Notes: generated by a model not told the origin, from the sequence alone. DNA of 64,000 bases from Planktothricoides raciborskii GIHE-MW2 (GCF_040564635.1 NZ_CP159837.1:3893001-3957000); one strand, 5' to 3'; shown: positions 53,203 to 63,648, counted from the stretch's first letter. Made by a program: numbers and translations.

Positions 53203-54597
53203 ATGACTACTGAGGAACTGCTACAGTGGGCAGATGGCATTGTATTTGCGAAAACAGAGAAACACCTCGATTCTGTGCAAACGGCTATCCTAGAAGGGGC
53301 TTGGCAAGGGTTAAAATATGAAGACATTGCTAAAAAGTGCCATCGCAGTAAGTCTCATATTAAAAATATTGCTGGGGAATTATGGCAGACTCTATCGGCA
53401 CTATTGGGAGAAGAGATTCATAAGGCAAATTCTCGCTCTGTTTTAGAACGAAAAGCAGTATCTAGTATTTACAATTATGGTAATTCTTCACAGATTGTTA
53501 ATAGTAAAATTAATAGAAGTCATATAAATATCTGTGGAGAAAGCAGGCAATATGAAGAAAATCCGAAACAGCGATCGCCCTCCGATCTCTCTTCTTCTCA
53601 CTCTTCCCCCACCCAAAATTACTCACCCATTATCGACCTAATCGACGCCCCAGACCTCAGCGACTTTTACAACCGCAACACCGAACTAAATACCCTCAAA
53701 CAGTGGATCTTACAAGACCAGATCCGCTTAATTACCATCTATGGACTCAGTGGCATTGGCAAAAGCGTACTAACCAGGCAACTCATAGAACAAATCAAGC
53801 CTGAATTTGACTATATTATTTGGAAAAGTCTCACAGAAACTCCCACCCTTTCCTCTCTAAAAAACCAACTGCAACAATTTTTTGCCCAGTCACAAAATCC
53901 CCCATTACCCACAATAATTGATTACTTTCGTAACTCGCGCTGTTTAGTCATCCTGGATGACCTGCAAAATCTTTTTCAAAGCGGGTTCCTTGCTGGTCAA
54001 TACTTAACCGAACATAAAGACTATGGCCAATTTTGGCAACAAATCGCCAAAAACCATCATCAAAGTTGCGTGATTCTCCTCAGTTGGGAAAAACCCAGAG
54101 AACTCGTCACTTTACAAGGCGAAAAACAATCCACCCGCACCTTAAACTTGAAAGGATTATCAGCGGATGCTGAGGAAATTTTGAAAGAACACGGATTAAC
54201 CGATTCAGAAAAATGGCCAGAATTAATCAACCTCTATCAAGGTCATCCCACCTGGTTAAATATCATCGCCTCAACGATACTAGAACTATTTGATGGTAGC
54301 GTTTCTTTATTTTTAGCCGACCAAGAGGAGATATTTATCGGCGACTTATCCCCCATTCTCGAATCTCACTTAGACCGTTTATCGGAGTTAGAAAAAAAAG
54401 TCATATCCAGGTTTTCAGAATATGAAGCCGTAGATATTTCTCAACCACCTGGATTACGGGAATTTGCCAAATCAGAATTAACCGAAGCCATGCAATCATT
54501 AGGCAGACGGGGCTTAGTAGAAAAAATATCAGAGGGAGGGCGATCGCGGTTGCTTGTAAATCCTGTATTTAAACAGTTGCAACAGAATTCACTTTAA
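53203..54597 (+). CDS. STAND (NB-ARC-type) NTPase with N-terminal HTH
   Basis: A 464-residue signalling ATPase. Residues 1-90 form a helix-turn-helix-like domain (LDSVQTAILEGAWQGLKYED, IAKKCHRSKSHIKNIAGELW), matching the N-terminal HTH of cyanobacterial vWA-MoxR-associated and NB-ARC proteins. After a Ser-rich linker, an NB-ARC module follows: DFYNRNTELNTL, P-loop TIYGLSGIGKSVLTRQLI, Walker B SRCLVILDDLQNLF, sensor SCVILLSWEKPREL, GLPL-like YQGHPTWLNII, and a winged helix. There is no WD40, TPR or LRR sensor tail: the protein stops after the winged helix. STAND NTPases act as stress or phage sensors or as regulators. The stop codon overlaps that of the convergent reductase gene. Confidence 0.9.
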   Translation: MTTEELLQWADGIVFAKTEKHLDSVQTAILEGAWQGLKYEDIAKKCHRSKSHIKNIAGELWQTLSALLGEEIHKANSRSVLERKAVSSIYNYGNSSQIVNSKINRSHINICGESRQYEENPKQRSPSDLSSSHSSPTQNYSPIIDLIDAPDLSDFYNRNTELNTLKQWILQDQIRLITIYGLSGIGKSVLTRQLIEQIKPEFDYIIWKSLTETPTLSSLKNQLQQFFAQSQNPPLPTIIDYFRNSRCLVILDDLQNLFQSGFLAGQYLTEHKDYGQFWQQIAKNHHQSCVILLSWEKPRELVTLQGEKQSTRTLNLKGLSADAEEILKEHGLTDSEKWPELINLYQGHPTWLNIIASTILELFDGSVSLFLADQEEIFIGDLSPILESHLDRLSELEKKVISRFSEYEAVDISQPPGLREFAKSELTEAMQSLGRRGLVEKISEGGRSRLLVNPVFKQLQQNSL

Positions 54598-55440
54598 TTG
54601 AGAAAAAAGATATTTCCAGTCAATTTGGGCAGGTCTTTCCCCCTGATTAATTAACTCAAATACGGTATTTTCTGTTTCTGGGTGACTAAGACATTCGACA
54701 CAAGCAGTGGCTACATCAATGCGACTGGTTTGCCCTGATAAAATATCGCCTGTGCCGATGACCAATCCCAGTTTTCCCTCGGTAGTGGCCTTTAATAAGG
54801 TATTTAAATCATAAGAGGTAAATGGGCCGTCAATGAGTCGGGCTGGCCGAATAATTGTGTAAGGAATTCCTGAGTTGGCGATCGCCTTTTCGCCTTTTTC
54901 TTTTGCATCCAAAACTCCGAAACGATTTAAAATACTAAAAGGGGGTTTTTCTTTCCGCAAAATGCCACAAGAAGACACAAAAACAAACCTCCGTAAATCT
55001 TTGGCGGCAACCTCTACCAGGTTACTCACTCCCTCTGCATCCACTTTATCCGGGCTATTCTTGGCCTGAGAAATGCAATAATCCCGATTAAAATATATTT
55101 TCAGCCATTCTAAGAAACCCGGTAATCGCTGCCCTTGGTTGATACTCTCAAACTCCCATCGACTCGAAGGAAAAGCCGTGGTTCCGGTACAACAAATAAT
55201 ATAGTCAATATTTTCCATTGCCGGGGACAAAGTGGCGCGATCGCGGATATCACCTAAAACAATTTCTACCCGGTGATTTAAGGAATCATTAAACATTTTC
55301 TGGGCTGCAACCGCATCTCGCACTAAAACTCGGACGAAAAAGCCTTTTTCTAACAATTTGCCCACCGTAAGCTGTCCCACCCCTCCGGTAGCCCCCACCA
55401 CTAAAACGCGATTTTTTCCCTGATTTTCTTTGGTGGTCAT
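54589..55440 (-). CDS. NmrA/SDR-type NAD(P)-binding protein
   Basis: A 283-residue atypical short-chain dehydrogenase. The Rossmann glycine motif is VLVVGATGGVGQLT; LGDIRDRATL and IDYIICCTGTTAFPSSRWEF follow; RRFVFVSSCGILRK stands at the usual catalytic Ser/Tyr region but lacks a YxxxK pair, as in NmrA-like and Ycf39-like proteins; YTIIRPARLIDGP and TSRIDVATACVECL finish it. Similar cyanobacterial proteins help in photosystem or pigment assembly or are reductases; the precise role is unknown. The ATG at 55440 has CAGGAGAC eight bases upstream; a longer frame to 55461 is unlikely. Its last nine bases overlap the end of the STAND gene. Confidence 0.9.
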   Translation of the reverse strand: MTTKENQGKNRVLVVGATGGVGQLTVGKLLEKGFFVRVLVRDAVAAQKMFNDSLNHRVEIVLGDIRDRATLSPAMENIDYIICCTGTTAFPSSRWEFESINQGQRLPGFLEWLKIYFNRDYCISQAKNSPDKVDAEGVSNLVEVAAKDLRRFVFVSSCGILRKEKPPFSILNRFGVLDAKEKGEKAIANSGIPYTIIRPARLIDGPFTSYDLNTLLKATTEGKLGLVIGTGDILSGQTSRIDVATACVECLSHPETENTVFELINQGERPAQIDWKYLFSQLK

Positions 55441-56635
55441 AAAGTCTCCTGATGATAGCAAAATTCAGGCAGCGATCGCCCTAAACATATGCCGGTCATT
55501 TTAACAGATTGTCGCCATCAACCCGGACGCCAAAAGTTATGCTTCAGTGACATGATGCTCGACGATCGTGAAAATTCTATCCAAATCAAATATTCAGAAG
55601 CAAAAATTGCCGCCACAAAAAAATTGGGGAAAGTTACACTTTTCCCCAACTCAAATTTAGCGAATCGTCAACTAAAAGCCACCTAAATAAAAAAATGGTA
55701 ACTGTTATTTCCTTTTAGAAAGCACCCCGATGGTTTTTTAATGGATCCTGCTGGTAGTAGTCAGTGATGACTCAAGTGATTGACATCTAGGTTATTTACC
55801 TATGTTCTGATTATGGCAAAGGGATTTACCAAAAGGCAAGAGGGTTATTGCAAAAACCCATTTTTTTTACTCCCATTGGATAAATCAAACCTTTTTTGCA
55901 AGAGTTTTGTACGAGATTTTAGCCTATCATGTTTTCTCAAAAATCAGCGTGATCGATCAGCAAATCACTCCAAATATTTTTTCTGAGTCAAAATAAACAA
56001 ATAACCAGAAAACAAACAATCAGGTTTCTGACAAAAACCTGGTTGTTTGTCTATTTCCATGATGACAAAAAACTTGCTGATGAGGCGATGAAGCGATCGC
56101 CGAATAATTTTTGAGAAATAATTTTTCACAAATAAAGCATCAACAGTGAAGAGTAAATTGCCGAATCTCTTCCCTGAATATTGTTTTGAAAAAAAATTGA
56201 GAAAAAGATGACCCTGATGGCATAAATTGCTGATGGCTTGGCTTTCTCTAATCAGAGACTATCCCATAACCTGATACTTGATTCAAGTTTAGGAGTCTCG
56301 GATTTATGAGGTTAATTAAATTATCCCCATTACCATTGACAAAAAGCAATAGGTCTATTGCAATTACCCACATTTTGACCCAATCAACAGATGATTGCAG
56401 GGGAAATGAAAGGTGAATTCTGACCCAATCAACAGATAATTGCAGGGGGAATTTAAGGCGATCGCCCCCCGGAGGTATATCCCCATAACCCTAATTAATA
56501 GACAAAAATGCTTTCCCAAGCTAAAAAGCCGATTGGCGCTCTTATCGGGGGGTTGGGGGGATCGATCCGTCCTGTTTGCCAGAATTGTCTAATCATTATC
56601 CCCGCTGATTGAGCGATCGCCGAAACTGAAAATCA
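55441..56635. other. 1.2-kb region without a convincing gene
   Basis: Contains an inverted repeat AAACAATCAGGTTT ... AAACCTGGTTGTTT (56015-56052), a 45-bp direct repeat (GACCCAATCAACAGAT at 56377 and 56421, each followed by ATTGCAGGGG), and a TCGGGGGGTTGGGGGGATC element (56546-56564). Frames at 55489-55686 and 55780-55986 lack ribosome-binding sites and recognisable products; the first cannot be fully excluded. Confidence 0.55.
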
Positions 56636-57292
56636 TTAAGCGGTGCGATAGGCAATCACCGCATAAAAAGGATCTCCTCCAGCCATCCCGAAAAACTGAA
56701 GAAAACTCGGCACCTCCGATCGCACCGCAATCACTTCAGGAACGCTAAATTTTTTAAATCCTTGTACGGAATTAAAATAGCCTTTCACCAACTCAACCCG
56801 ATTCGCCTCCGAACCATCTCGCCATGCTTGAATCGCCTTGTGGTAAAACATCCGATTAGAAAAACTCACAATCGCCACCCCACCGGGTTTGAGAATTCGA
56901 TGAATTTCGTGAAACACCGCTTCTGGGTATTGTAAATACTGCACCGAAACCGCATTCAACACCGCATCAAAACTTTGATCGGGTAAAGGCAGTTGAGGAT
57001 TTTTATTCAAATCCTGCAAAAAATAATGATCAAAGCGGGTATTTTTTGCCAGTTCAGCCTGATTCAACCCGTGACCTTCTACATGAGAAAAATCCATCTC
57101 ATCGGGCAAATGGGAAACCCAGCTACTCATCAGATCCAAAATCCGAGTATTCGGTTTTAGACGTTCTCGATATACATTGGTCAGTTGGTCGATAAACCCG
57201 TCATCCACATGGGTGACAAATCGGGGATAGGAATAAAACAGCGTATCATCAGACTCGTCTAATTTACAACGTTGAATCGGTGCAAGCAACAT
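56636..57292 (-). CDS. SAM-dependent methyltransferase (class I)
   Basis: A 218-residue soluble protein with a class I methyltransferase core: ILDLMSSWVSHLPD is motif I (Ser-rich in place of the usual Gly-rich loop), DLNKNPQLPLPDQSFDAVLN motif II-III with NAVSVQYLQYPEAVFHEIHR, and ILKPGGVAIVSFSNRMF motif post-I, as in the UbiE/Methyltransf_11 group. The N-terminus (LFYSYPRFVTHVDDGFIDQL) is distinctive of a cyanobacterial/plastid subfamily. The substrate is unknown. Single gene; divergent region of about 180 bp to the next gene, which is also on the minus strand. Confidence 0.9.
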   Translation of the reverse strand: MLLAPIQRCKLDESDDTLFYSYPRFVTHVDDGFIDQLTNVYRERLKPNTRILDLMSSWVSHLPDEMDFSHVEGHGLNQAELAKNTRFDHYFLQDLNKNPQLPLPDQSFDAVLNAVSVQYLQYPEAVFHEIHRILKPGGVAIVSFSNRMFYHKAIQAWRDGSEANRVELVKGYFNSVQGFKKFSVPEVIAVRSEVPSFLQFFGMAGGDPFYAVIAYRTA

Positions 57293-57473
57293 GAGTAATC
57301 AGTCAAGGTAAAAACAATGAATAATGATTTTCTATTTTATATAGAAATTTACTGGTTGAGTGTTGCTAAGTCCAGTTCAACCAGCACCAGAAGGGATTAG
57401 AACAGTCAATGGCGGCGATTTGCCCAAGGAAAATCAAGGGAACAAGATCGCCTTCTTGACCAGGGAATTAACC

Positions 57474-58304
57474 CTAGAGAGAATACACTTGACCATCCAC
57501 CAACAAGCGGCTAATTCCTTTTGCCTCCAAATAGGGAGCCGTTTTTTGCAACATCCCCCCATCGGGAACCTTAATCACCCGCTGATTTCGATTAGAAAAT
57601 CGTCTCGCCACTCGATGATTATCAAAAACCGGCAAAGTTCTTTGCTGGAATTCATTTAAAGAAATTTTTCCCAGTTCACTAAAATCTCCCAAAGGACGAG
57701 TAATCAACTCCCCACCTCGGTCTACCACAATATAACAAGGTCTGGGTAACTCAGCATTTTTAATCGGCAGGACTTCGACGACGGTTTGAGAAATTTTCCG
57801 AGGCCCACTAATGTATGGTTCATTATCCTCCTCATCATCCTCATCATCATAGTCGTCATCATCCTCATCATCAATATCATCATCATCGAGCAAATCTTCG
57901 CCCAGCATTTCATGTAAAGTGCTGGCTTCTGCTTGATAAATCTCGTCTACATCATCATCACGGGAACTTTCGATCTCTGCTTGATCTAACAGACTCAGTT
58001 GAGTGCCAGAATCGAATAACCCTTGTGATTCATTCGTCACCGAAGAACGCTTTCTCGGACGGCGGTTGTCTGCGAGAGGTGATACTACCTCTAATTCAGG
58101 GGCTGTCGGGACTACACGGCCCGATCGCTTCTCTTGAATTAGGGTTTCATATTCATGCTCAGATAAACTGCTTTTGAGGATGCGGCTAATCGTCGAACTA
58201 CTCACCCCATAGCGACTAGCCAAGGTTAAAGTAGTTTCTCCCGGCTGTCGATAAAGTTCGATGATATCGCATTTGTCAGAATCAGATAATTTTCGAGAAC
58301 TCAT
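57474..58304 (-). CDS. HTH protein with polyacidic linker, likely domesticated transposase-type HTH
   Basis: A 276-residue protein. Residues 1-50 are a transposase/Sigma70-like helix-turn-helix (LSDSDKCDIIELYRQPGETT, LASRYGVSSSTISRILKSSL). The middle (about 55-165) is disordered and contains an extreme acidic run (residues about 137-162, mostly D and E, encoded by CAT/CTC-rich trinucleotides on the plus strand). The C-terminal 100 residues are folded-looking: PRPCYIVVDRGGELITRPLG, DFSELGKISLNEFQQRTLPV and VPDGGMLQKTAPYLEAKGIS. I know it only as a cyanobacterial conserved protein type. It has the layout of a DNA-binding regulator rather than an active transposase, as there is no DDE domain and no inverted repeats. 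Confidence 0.85.
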   Translation of the reverse strand: MSSRKLSDSDKCDIIELYRQPGETTLTLASRYGVSSSTISRILKSSLSEHEYETLIQEKRSGRVVPTAPELEVVSPLADNRRPRKRSSVTNESQGLFDSGTQLSLLDQAEIESSRDDDVDEIYQAEASTLHEMLGEDLLDDDDIDDEDDDDYDDEDDEEDNEPYISGPRKISQTVVEVLPIKNAELPRPCYIVVDRGGELITRPLGDFSELGKISLNEFQQRTLPVFDNHRVARRFSNRNQRVIKVPDGGMLQKTAPYLEAKGISRLLVDGQVYSL

Positions 58305-58492
58305 GCCGCCTCTGTAGTTAAGAGAATCTTGTTGCTATTACCCAATTAATATAATTTGCGCCACGCAGCGCGGGATCTTTCAATATAATACCAAACGGAA
58401 AAAGTTAATTATATCAAGATTTTATCTCAAATAGAACATTGACATCTTTATTTATACTTGTCATTTCTCCGAAAGTCGTTTGTCTCTCTACT

Positions 58493-58548
58493 GTAGGGGC
58501 GAATGGCCATATAGTCTTACGACTAATGCTTCGCAATGGAACCCCTAC
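58493..58548. repeat. GTAGGGGCGAATGGCC element
   Basis: GTAGGGG at 58493 is mirrored by CCCCTAC ending at 58548; the interior reads CGAATGGCCATATAG and CTAATGCTTCGCAATG. It is a shortened member of the same MITE-like family as 14850-14900, 17424-17493 and 31890-31933. The gap 58305-58775 otherwise holds ACCAATAACCAATAAC tandem units (58560-58605) and no gene. Confidence 0.8.
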
Positions 58549-58775
58549 AGACCGTTCCCCGTTCCCTCAAACCAATAACCAATAACTAATAACCAATAAC
58601 CAATGACATTACGACAAGCTATTAGCTTTGAGCTTTCACCTTTCAGCCGCAGAAATCTGGCTGAGAAGCTGAGAAGCTGACCTCCCGAAAAAAATAATCC
58701 GGAGATCAAAATCTCCTGATCGGCAGGAAATCTCACACTCCGGATCGGCAATTCAAGGACAATTCAAAGATCGGA

Positions 58776-59720
58776 TCAACTAGAAGAGGAAGATCCACCT
58801 CGTCGGCGTCGGCCTTGACGGGAACGAGTGGAAATGTGATATTCCAAAACCGCACCAATACCAAACAGCACTGGAGAGAAAATCCAAAACACTTCCAAAA
58901 GGTTGCCACTTTGATAATTTTCAATCGATCTATCGGCGTATTTAAACCACATATCCGCAATATAAAGGGAAAAAGTCGCTGCGGCGATCATTTGCCAAGA
59001 TTGGGAAAATTTACCGCCCCAAAAGGCCAAAAGCAGCGCTGTGGCAATAATCAAGAGAAATACATCAGCGACTACATAAAATAGTCCTACATAGTAGGAA
59101 TATTTGGACAATTCGGTATCAATGGCCAAGATGATCCTTGGGGCAGTGGTGGAAAATTCGGGAATGACCGCTTCAGTTGCAGTCAAAGCACCTTCTGTGG
59201 GCATAGAAACCCAAAAGGCGAAAGCAATACCGAGGGCGGCAATTCCCAGTAATACTGCCCACTGCCAAATTTCCAGGTTGACGCGCTTGGAGAGAACTGC
59301 CAATACCATGCCCCAACCCAGACAGATATAGGTAATCAGAAAAAATATATCTCCCAAAGTCACATCTGGCTGTAACTGCCAAATTAGTTCCCAGCAGCCA
59401 AACAATATATCGCCGATCGCGTATGACAGCAGCCCGATCCCAATTGCCAGCCAAACCGTCCGTCCGCTGACCACCTGTGGAGAACGCCAATTTCTCAAAC
59501 ACAGAATGCCTCCGGCCAAAAATGCGACCACTTCAAAAATCAAAGTACCAATTGAATACCAAAGCGGTCGTTCCTCACCGGGAGGAGTAACACTGAATAG
59601 CAGAAAAAACAACAGAGCAAAGACCGCCCAAGCAATGCCGGCGACAATCAAATTTTGGGCTGATAGCAACGGTTGAGAACTGCTTAACTTTTCTGAGCTT
59701 GTACGCATAGGACATCCCAA
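58776..59720 (-). CDS. Polytopic membrane protein of unknown function
   Basis: A 314-residue protein with about eight membrane helices (residues about 24-46, 56-75, 90-108, 123-145, 153-172, 215-240, 245-265, 280-298) and a basic, low-complexity tail RQGRRRRGGSSSSS. The helix arrangement resembles the sensor regions of some membrane GGDEF or kinase proteins (MASE/7TM type), but no enzymatic domain is attached. An internal loop (PTEGALTATEAVIPEFSTTA) faces the other side of the membrane. Start at 59720 or at an in-frame ATG 12 bases later (MRTSSEK). Single gene. Confidence 0.85.
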   Translation of the reverse strand: MGCPMRTSSEKLSSSQPLLSAQNLIVAGIAWAVFALLFFLLFSVTPPGEERPLWYSIGTLIFEVVAFLAGGILCLRNWRSPQVVSGRTVWLAIGIGLLSYAIGDILFGCWELIWQLQPDVTLGDIFFLITYICLGWGMVLAVLSKRVNLEIWQWAVLLGIAALGIAFAFWVSMPTEGALTATEAVIPEFSTTAPRIILAIDTELSKYSYYVGLFYVVADVFLLIIATALLLAFWGGKFSQSWQMIAAATFSLYIADMWFKYADRSIENYQSGNLLEVFWIFSPVLFGIGAVLEYHISTRSRQGRRRRGGSSSSS

Positions 59721-59866
59721 AAGGTTAACTCGCTGTTTGCGGATCGCAAAGACATATGAATGGATATAACTTTGCGGTTCTCGCTTCTTCAGGCGGAATC
59801 CAGGATCGGGTTCAGATCAATCCTATTTGTCCTGGGAGTTCCGGATCAATTGTTACAGATTGTGAT

Positions 59867-60535
59867 TTAATCTGTTCCCCAGAGCTTACCTAGGGGATAT
59901 TGATTCATCCAATCAACAAACTGCTTGCGCTCACTTTGTTGCAAGTCTTCCAAGGCATCAACGGCTCCAGCAGTAAAGCTGTCATTGCCAAAATATTGTT
60001 TGCCAAGATTAAAGAGTTCTTGCAACAAGGTAGTTATATGATGCTCCTGCCATGCGGGCATCTTGTCTTCTAAAGGATTCATCTCAAGTAGCTGACTCAC
60101 CGCCTTGGGAGAATCGACTTGGGGGAATTTCCACTTTTGCATGATTTGAGCAATGTCCTTCTGAAAGGCAGAAGCTTGCCGGTTGCCAAGCAAATCTTCA
60201 ATATCGAAGTACACCGCTTGCATTAGTAGTAAAGAAGCTTGGGTCAACACGGCGGTAGATGCCGTTCCAGCCCCGCTGGTGTCGTCACCAAGTTGTTCTA
60301 TTTTTATTTTTCCCCAAACACTGTATCTGTCAGGCTCTTCGAGCAGGACACAAGCTTTCCCACGGTTATCAGTCAGATCCCGCCAGAAAGCTCTTGCCTC
60401 TTCCGCTTGAGCCGCACCAAATACGTTAATCAAACGAAAGCTTTGACCTTGATAGTTCAGAATTGGAATCTGCTGACCCGTTTTGGGGTGCTGAACACTA
60501 GAGATTTCAACATCCTGCCGTTTCAGAATAAACAT
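59867..60535 (-). CDS. Conserved cyanobacterial protein (Npun_F0813-like)
   Basis: A 222-residue soluble protein starting MFILKRQDVEISSVQHPKTG, then FRLINVFGAAQAEEARAFWR, KACVLLEEPDRYSVWGKIKI, and a helical C-terminal half ending WMNQYPLGKLWG. It has no domain of known function. From memory it matches a family annotated by the locus Npun_F0813; I cannot confirm this here. The ATG at 60535 is chosen because the longer frame (to 60613) would translate the TTCCCGCCTTCGCGGGAATG repeat. Single gene. Confidence 0.82.
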   Translation of the reverse strand: MFILKRQDVEISSVQHPKTGQQIPILNYQGQSFRLINVFGAAQAEEARAFWRDLTDNRGKACVLLEEPDRYSVWGKIKIEQLGDDTSGAGTASTAVLTQASLLLMQAVYFDIEDLLGNRQASAFQKDIAQIMQKWKFPQVDSPKAVSQLLEMNPLEDKMPAWQEHHITTLLQELFNLGKQYFGNDSFTAGAVDALEDLQQSERKQFVDWMNQYPLGKLWGTD

Positions 60536-60589
60536 GACACTGCCAATTAAATCTTTGTGGCTTGCCTGGGCTACAATAGCCCTTGGGTG

Positions 60590-60613
60590 TTCCCGCCTTC
60601 GCGGGAATGACAA
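60590..60613. repeat. TTCCCGCCT-CGCGGGAATGACAA palindrome
   Basis: TTCCCGC and GCGGGAA flank CTTC. The element matches 35854-35877 at all but one base, including the trailing TGACAA, so it is a dispersed REP-like sequence. Confidence 0.85.
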
Positions 60614-60954
60614 GGTGATTCTCTGGACAGTCGCCTGCGCCTGAGACGTTTAATCAGTGAGAGGCGGTCTGCCGGAGAATGTTGTCTCCGTCGGCTCACC
60701 AATGGATTGATGATTTTACGGAGACAGTTGCCTGATTCATAATTTACTGCTTTACTGTACATTTATCACTATCTTGGATCAGACTGTTCTCAGTTCCCTC
60801 CTGGAGGCGATCGCTCATATTTTTGATTTCTTAGACCACTATGGACATATTTTGATACCATATATTAATGTGAAAGGTATCGCAAACCTTGTTTGATCTT
60901 TTTTTAGATCCAAATTGGCGAAAATCGTGATATACTATACCAGCACGATCGCTT

Positions 60955-61028
60955 GGGTGCGTAACTCAGATGGATAGAGTAGCGGACTTCTAATCCGTTT
61001 GTCACAGGTTCGAATCCTGTCGCACCCG
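60955..61028 (+). tRNA. tRNA-Arg (anticodon TCT)
   Basis: Acceptor GGGTGCG pairs with CGCACCC; D arm ACTCAGATGGATAGAGT; anticodon stem CGGACTTCTAATCCG with TCT; T arm ACAGGTTCGAATCCTGT. CCA is not encoded. Confidence 0.97.
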
Positions 61029-61306
61029 TTCAAAATATCTGGAAACCTTGATAAACCCGCTCATGGGCGATCGCGACTATGACCAGACTATGACCCCTAT
61101 CGGCGATCGGTTCAATGGCTTGCCCCTAGATAGATCCCTTGATAGAGCGATGCCATGATCAGGGGAAACTATTCCCATATTCCCGTAAATACCCTTGTTT
61201 TGCTGTATTATGCTCAAGTGCTAATCAGTGAAATATAGGTTAACGGATAATATTATCAATGAAGTTAACCCTCTACAAGCCTTATGCTGTAAGGAAATAA
61301 TTTAAA

Positions 61307-61378
61307 AGCCCGTGACGAGGATTGAACTCGTGACCTCACCCTTACCAAGGGTGTGCTCTACCACTGAGCTACACGGGC
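61307..61378 (-). tRNA. tRNA-Thr (anticodon GGT)
   Basis: On the minus strand acceptor GCCCGTG pairs with CACGGGC; D arm AGCTCAGTGGTAGAGC; anticodon stem CACCCTTGGTAAGGGTG with GGT; T arm ACGAGTTCAATCCTCGT. CCA is not encoded. It lies 52 bp downstream of tRNA-Tyr on the same strand, so both probably share one transcript. Confidence 0.97.
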
Positions 61379-61430
61379 GCTGGTACTTTAAACCAGGTTT
61401 AGAAATATAAATAAACCCATATTTGGTTTG

Positions 61431-61515
61431 TGGTGGGCCGGGCTGGATTTGAACCAGCGTAGGCGTAGCCAGCGGATTTACAGTCCGCCCCCATTAACCT
61501 CTCGGGCACCGACCC
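61431..61515 (-). tRNA. tRNA-Tyr (anticodon GTA), CCA encoded
   Basis: Class II tRNA on the minus strand: acceptor GGGTCGG pairs with CCGGCCC (one G-U); anticodon stem GCGGACTGTAAATCCGC with GTA; variable arm TGGCTACGCCTACGC; T arm TGGTTCAAATCCA. The 3' CCA is encoded (61431-61433). Confidence 0.97.
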
Positions 61516-61665
61516 TTTTGAACCCACAGTTATATATCCTAGCACAAAAATTTTGAAATGCAACTGTTTTTACAAAAAATTTTTTTTTGATAGTTCCCGG
61601 GCGCTGATTAAATCCCTGGATGATTTCTTCAGAGAGGATGGTTTGATGCCCGCAAAGGCTGATGG

Positions 61666-62883
<1,218 letters not shown>

Positions 62884-63507
62884 TTATCAATCTTAATCAA
62901 ATCAGTCCTGAGAAACTGGAAATCTGTGTGTTCAGTTTATCCAAAGTCGTTCAATGGTCAGGTGGGTTCAGGGAAGATGCTCGAACTGCGTTCACGAAGT
63001 GTCCCGGAGGGAATCACTGAATTGTGAGCATATCTTAACAAATGACTACACTCTCAAGATCCAGCCACCGACCATCCTCACCATTACCTAAGTGACTATT
63101 TCTTGGCCTAAGCTTATCACTAAAATGAGAAAAATTTCTGAGTAAGTAACTTACGTATCAATCAAAACAATTAAGCAAATATCACCGAACAGGACGATGT
63201 TGCTGCCAGATAAATCTGGTTAATTCATGGAAATTATTGAAATTATTGAATTTTACAAATCTTGTCGGACAATTAGTGAGACAGATTTTTTGCTGATATG
63301 CGCTCACTTTTGCCACTTTTTTATGCCATGCCATAAAAATCACTTAAAGTAGAATTAAATTCAGAAACCGGGTTTCTTAAGCCTGCCCCCGCAGAGGCGA
63401 GGGTTAAGTTTTGCTTGGGTGGCAAGAGTTAACCCTTTCAACCCGGTTTCTTGAATGGTCAAAGATGATGGCGATGCCGAATCTAGTCGGAGTAGCCGGG
63501 AAGCATT
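62884..63507. other. Intergenic region with one repeat cluster
   Basis: Contains GAACTGCGTTCACGAAGTGTCCCGGAGGG (62986-63012, in part), a common cyanobacterial dispersed repeat type, AT-rich DNA with GAAATTATTGAAATTATTGAA (63229-63250), and the AGAAACCGGGTTTCTT pair at 63361-63453. No gene is supported. Confidence 0.55.
63361..63453. repeat. AGAAACCGGGTTTCTT pair
   Basis: CAGAAACCGGGTTTCTTAAG at 63361 and CAACCCGGTTTCTTGAA at about 63438 frame GCCCCCGCAGAGGCGAGGGTTAAG-type sequence with GAGGGTTAA / GAGTTAACC doublets. Same family as the 95-bp tandem array. Confidence 0.85.
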
Positions 63508-63648
63508 TTAATTAAATGAGTAGGCAGCTTGGACAGCCCAAGCGATTAGGCAGCCAATGCTGCCTAAAATGATTACAGCGGATAGAGCGATCGCCCCTTG
63601 GCGATCGGCTCCGTCAAATTTCATAATTCCTCGGTTAAAGTCTGACAT
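63508..63648 (-). CDS. 46-residue single-span membrane protein
   Basis: The minus strand encodes MSDFNRGIMKFDGADRQGAI followed by ALSAVIILGSIGCLIAWAVQ and AAYSFN: a short polar N-terminus and one membrane helix. An ATG with GGGAGCAAA upstream starts it. The composition and size are those of conserved small thylakoid-type proteins of cyanobacteria, but I cannot name it. Coordinates may be off by one base at the 3' end. It is too short to be caught by usual length cut-offs; AT-rich promoter-like DNA lies upstream (63660-63760). Confidence 0.75.
   Translation of the reverse strand: MSDFNRGIMKFDGADRQGAIALSAVIILGSIGCLIAWAVQAAYSFN

Noticed and set aside
55489-55986. Two short plus-strand frames (65 and 68 codons)
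   Set aside because: No Shine-Dalgarno, unusual composition, no recognisable family. The first is only weakly excluded.
57815-58177. 120-codon His-rich plus-strand frame
   Set aside because: Antisense of the acidic GAT/GAC-rich run of the HTH protein; the His run is its complement.
60571-60762. 63-codon minus-strand frame
   Set aside because: It reads through the TTCCCGCCTTCGCGGGAATGACAA repeat and has an Arg-rich, unlikely product.
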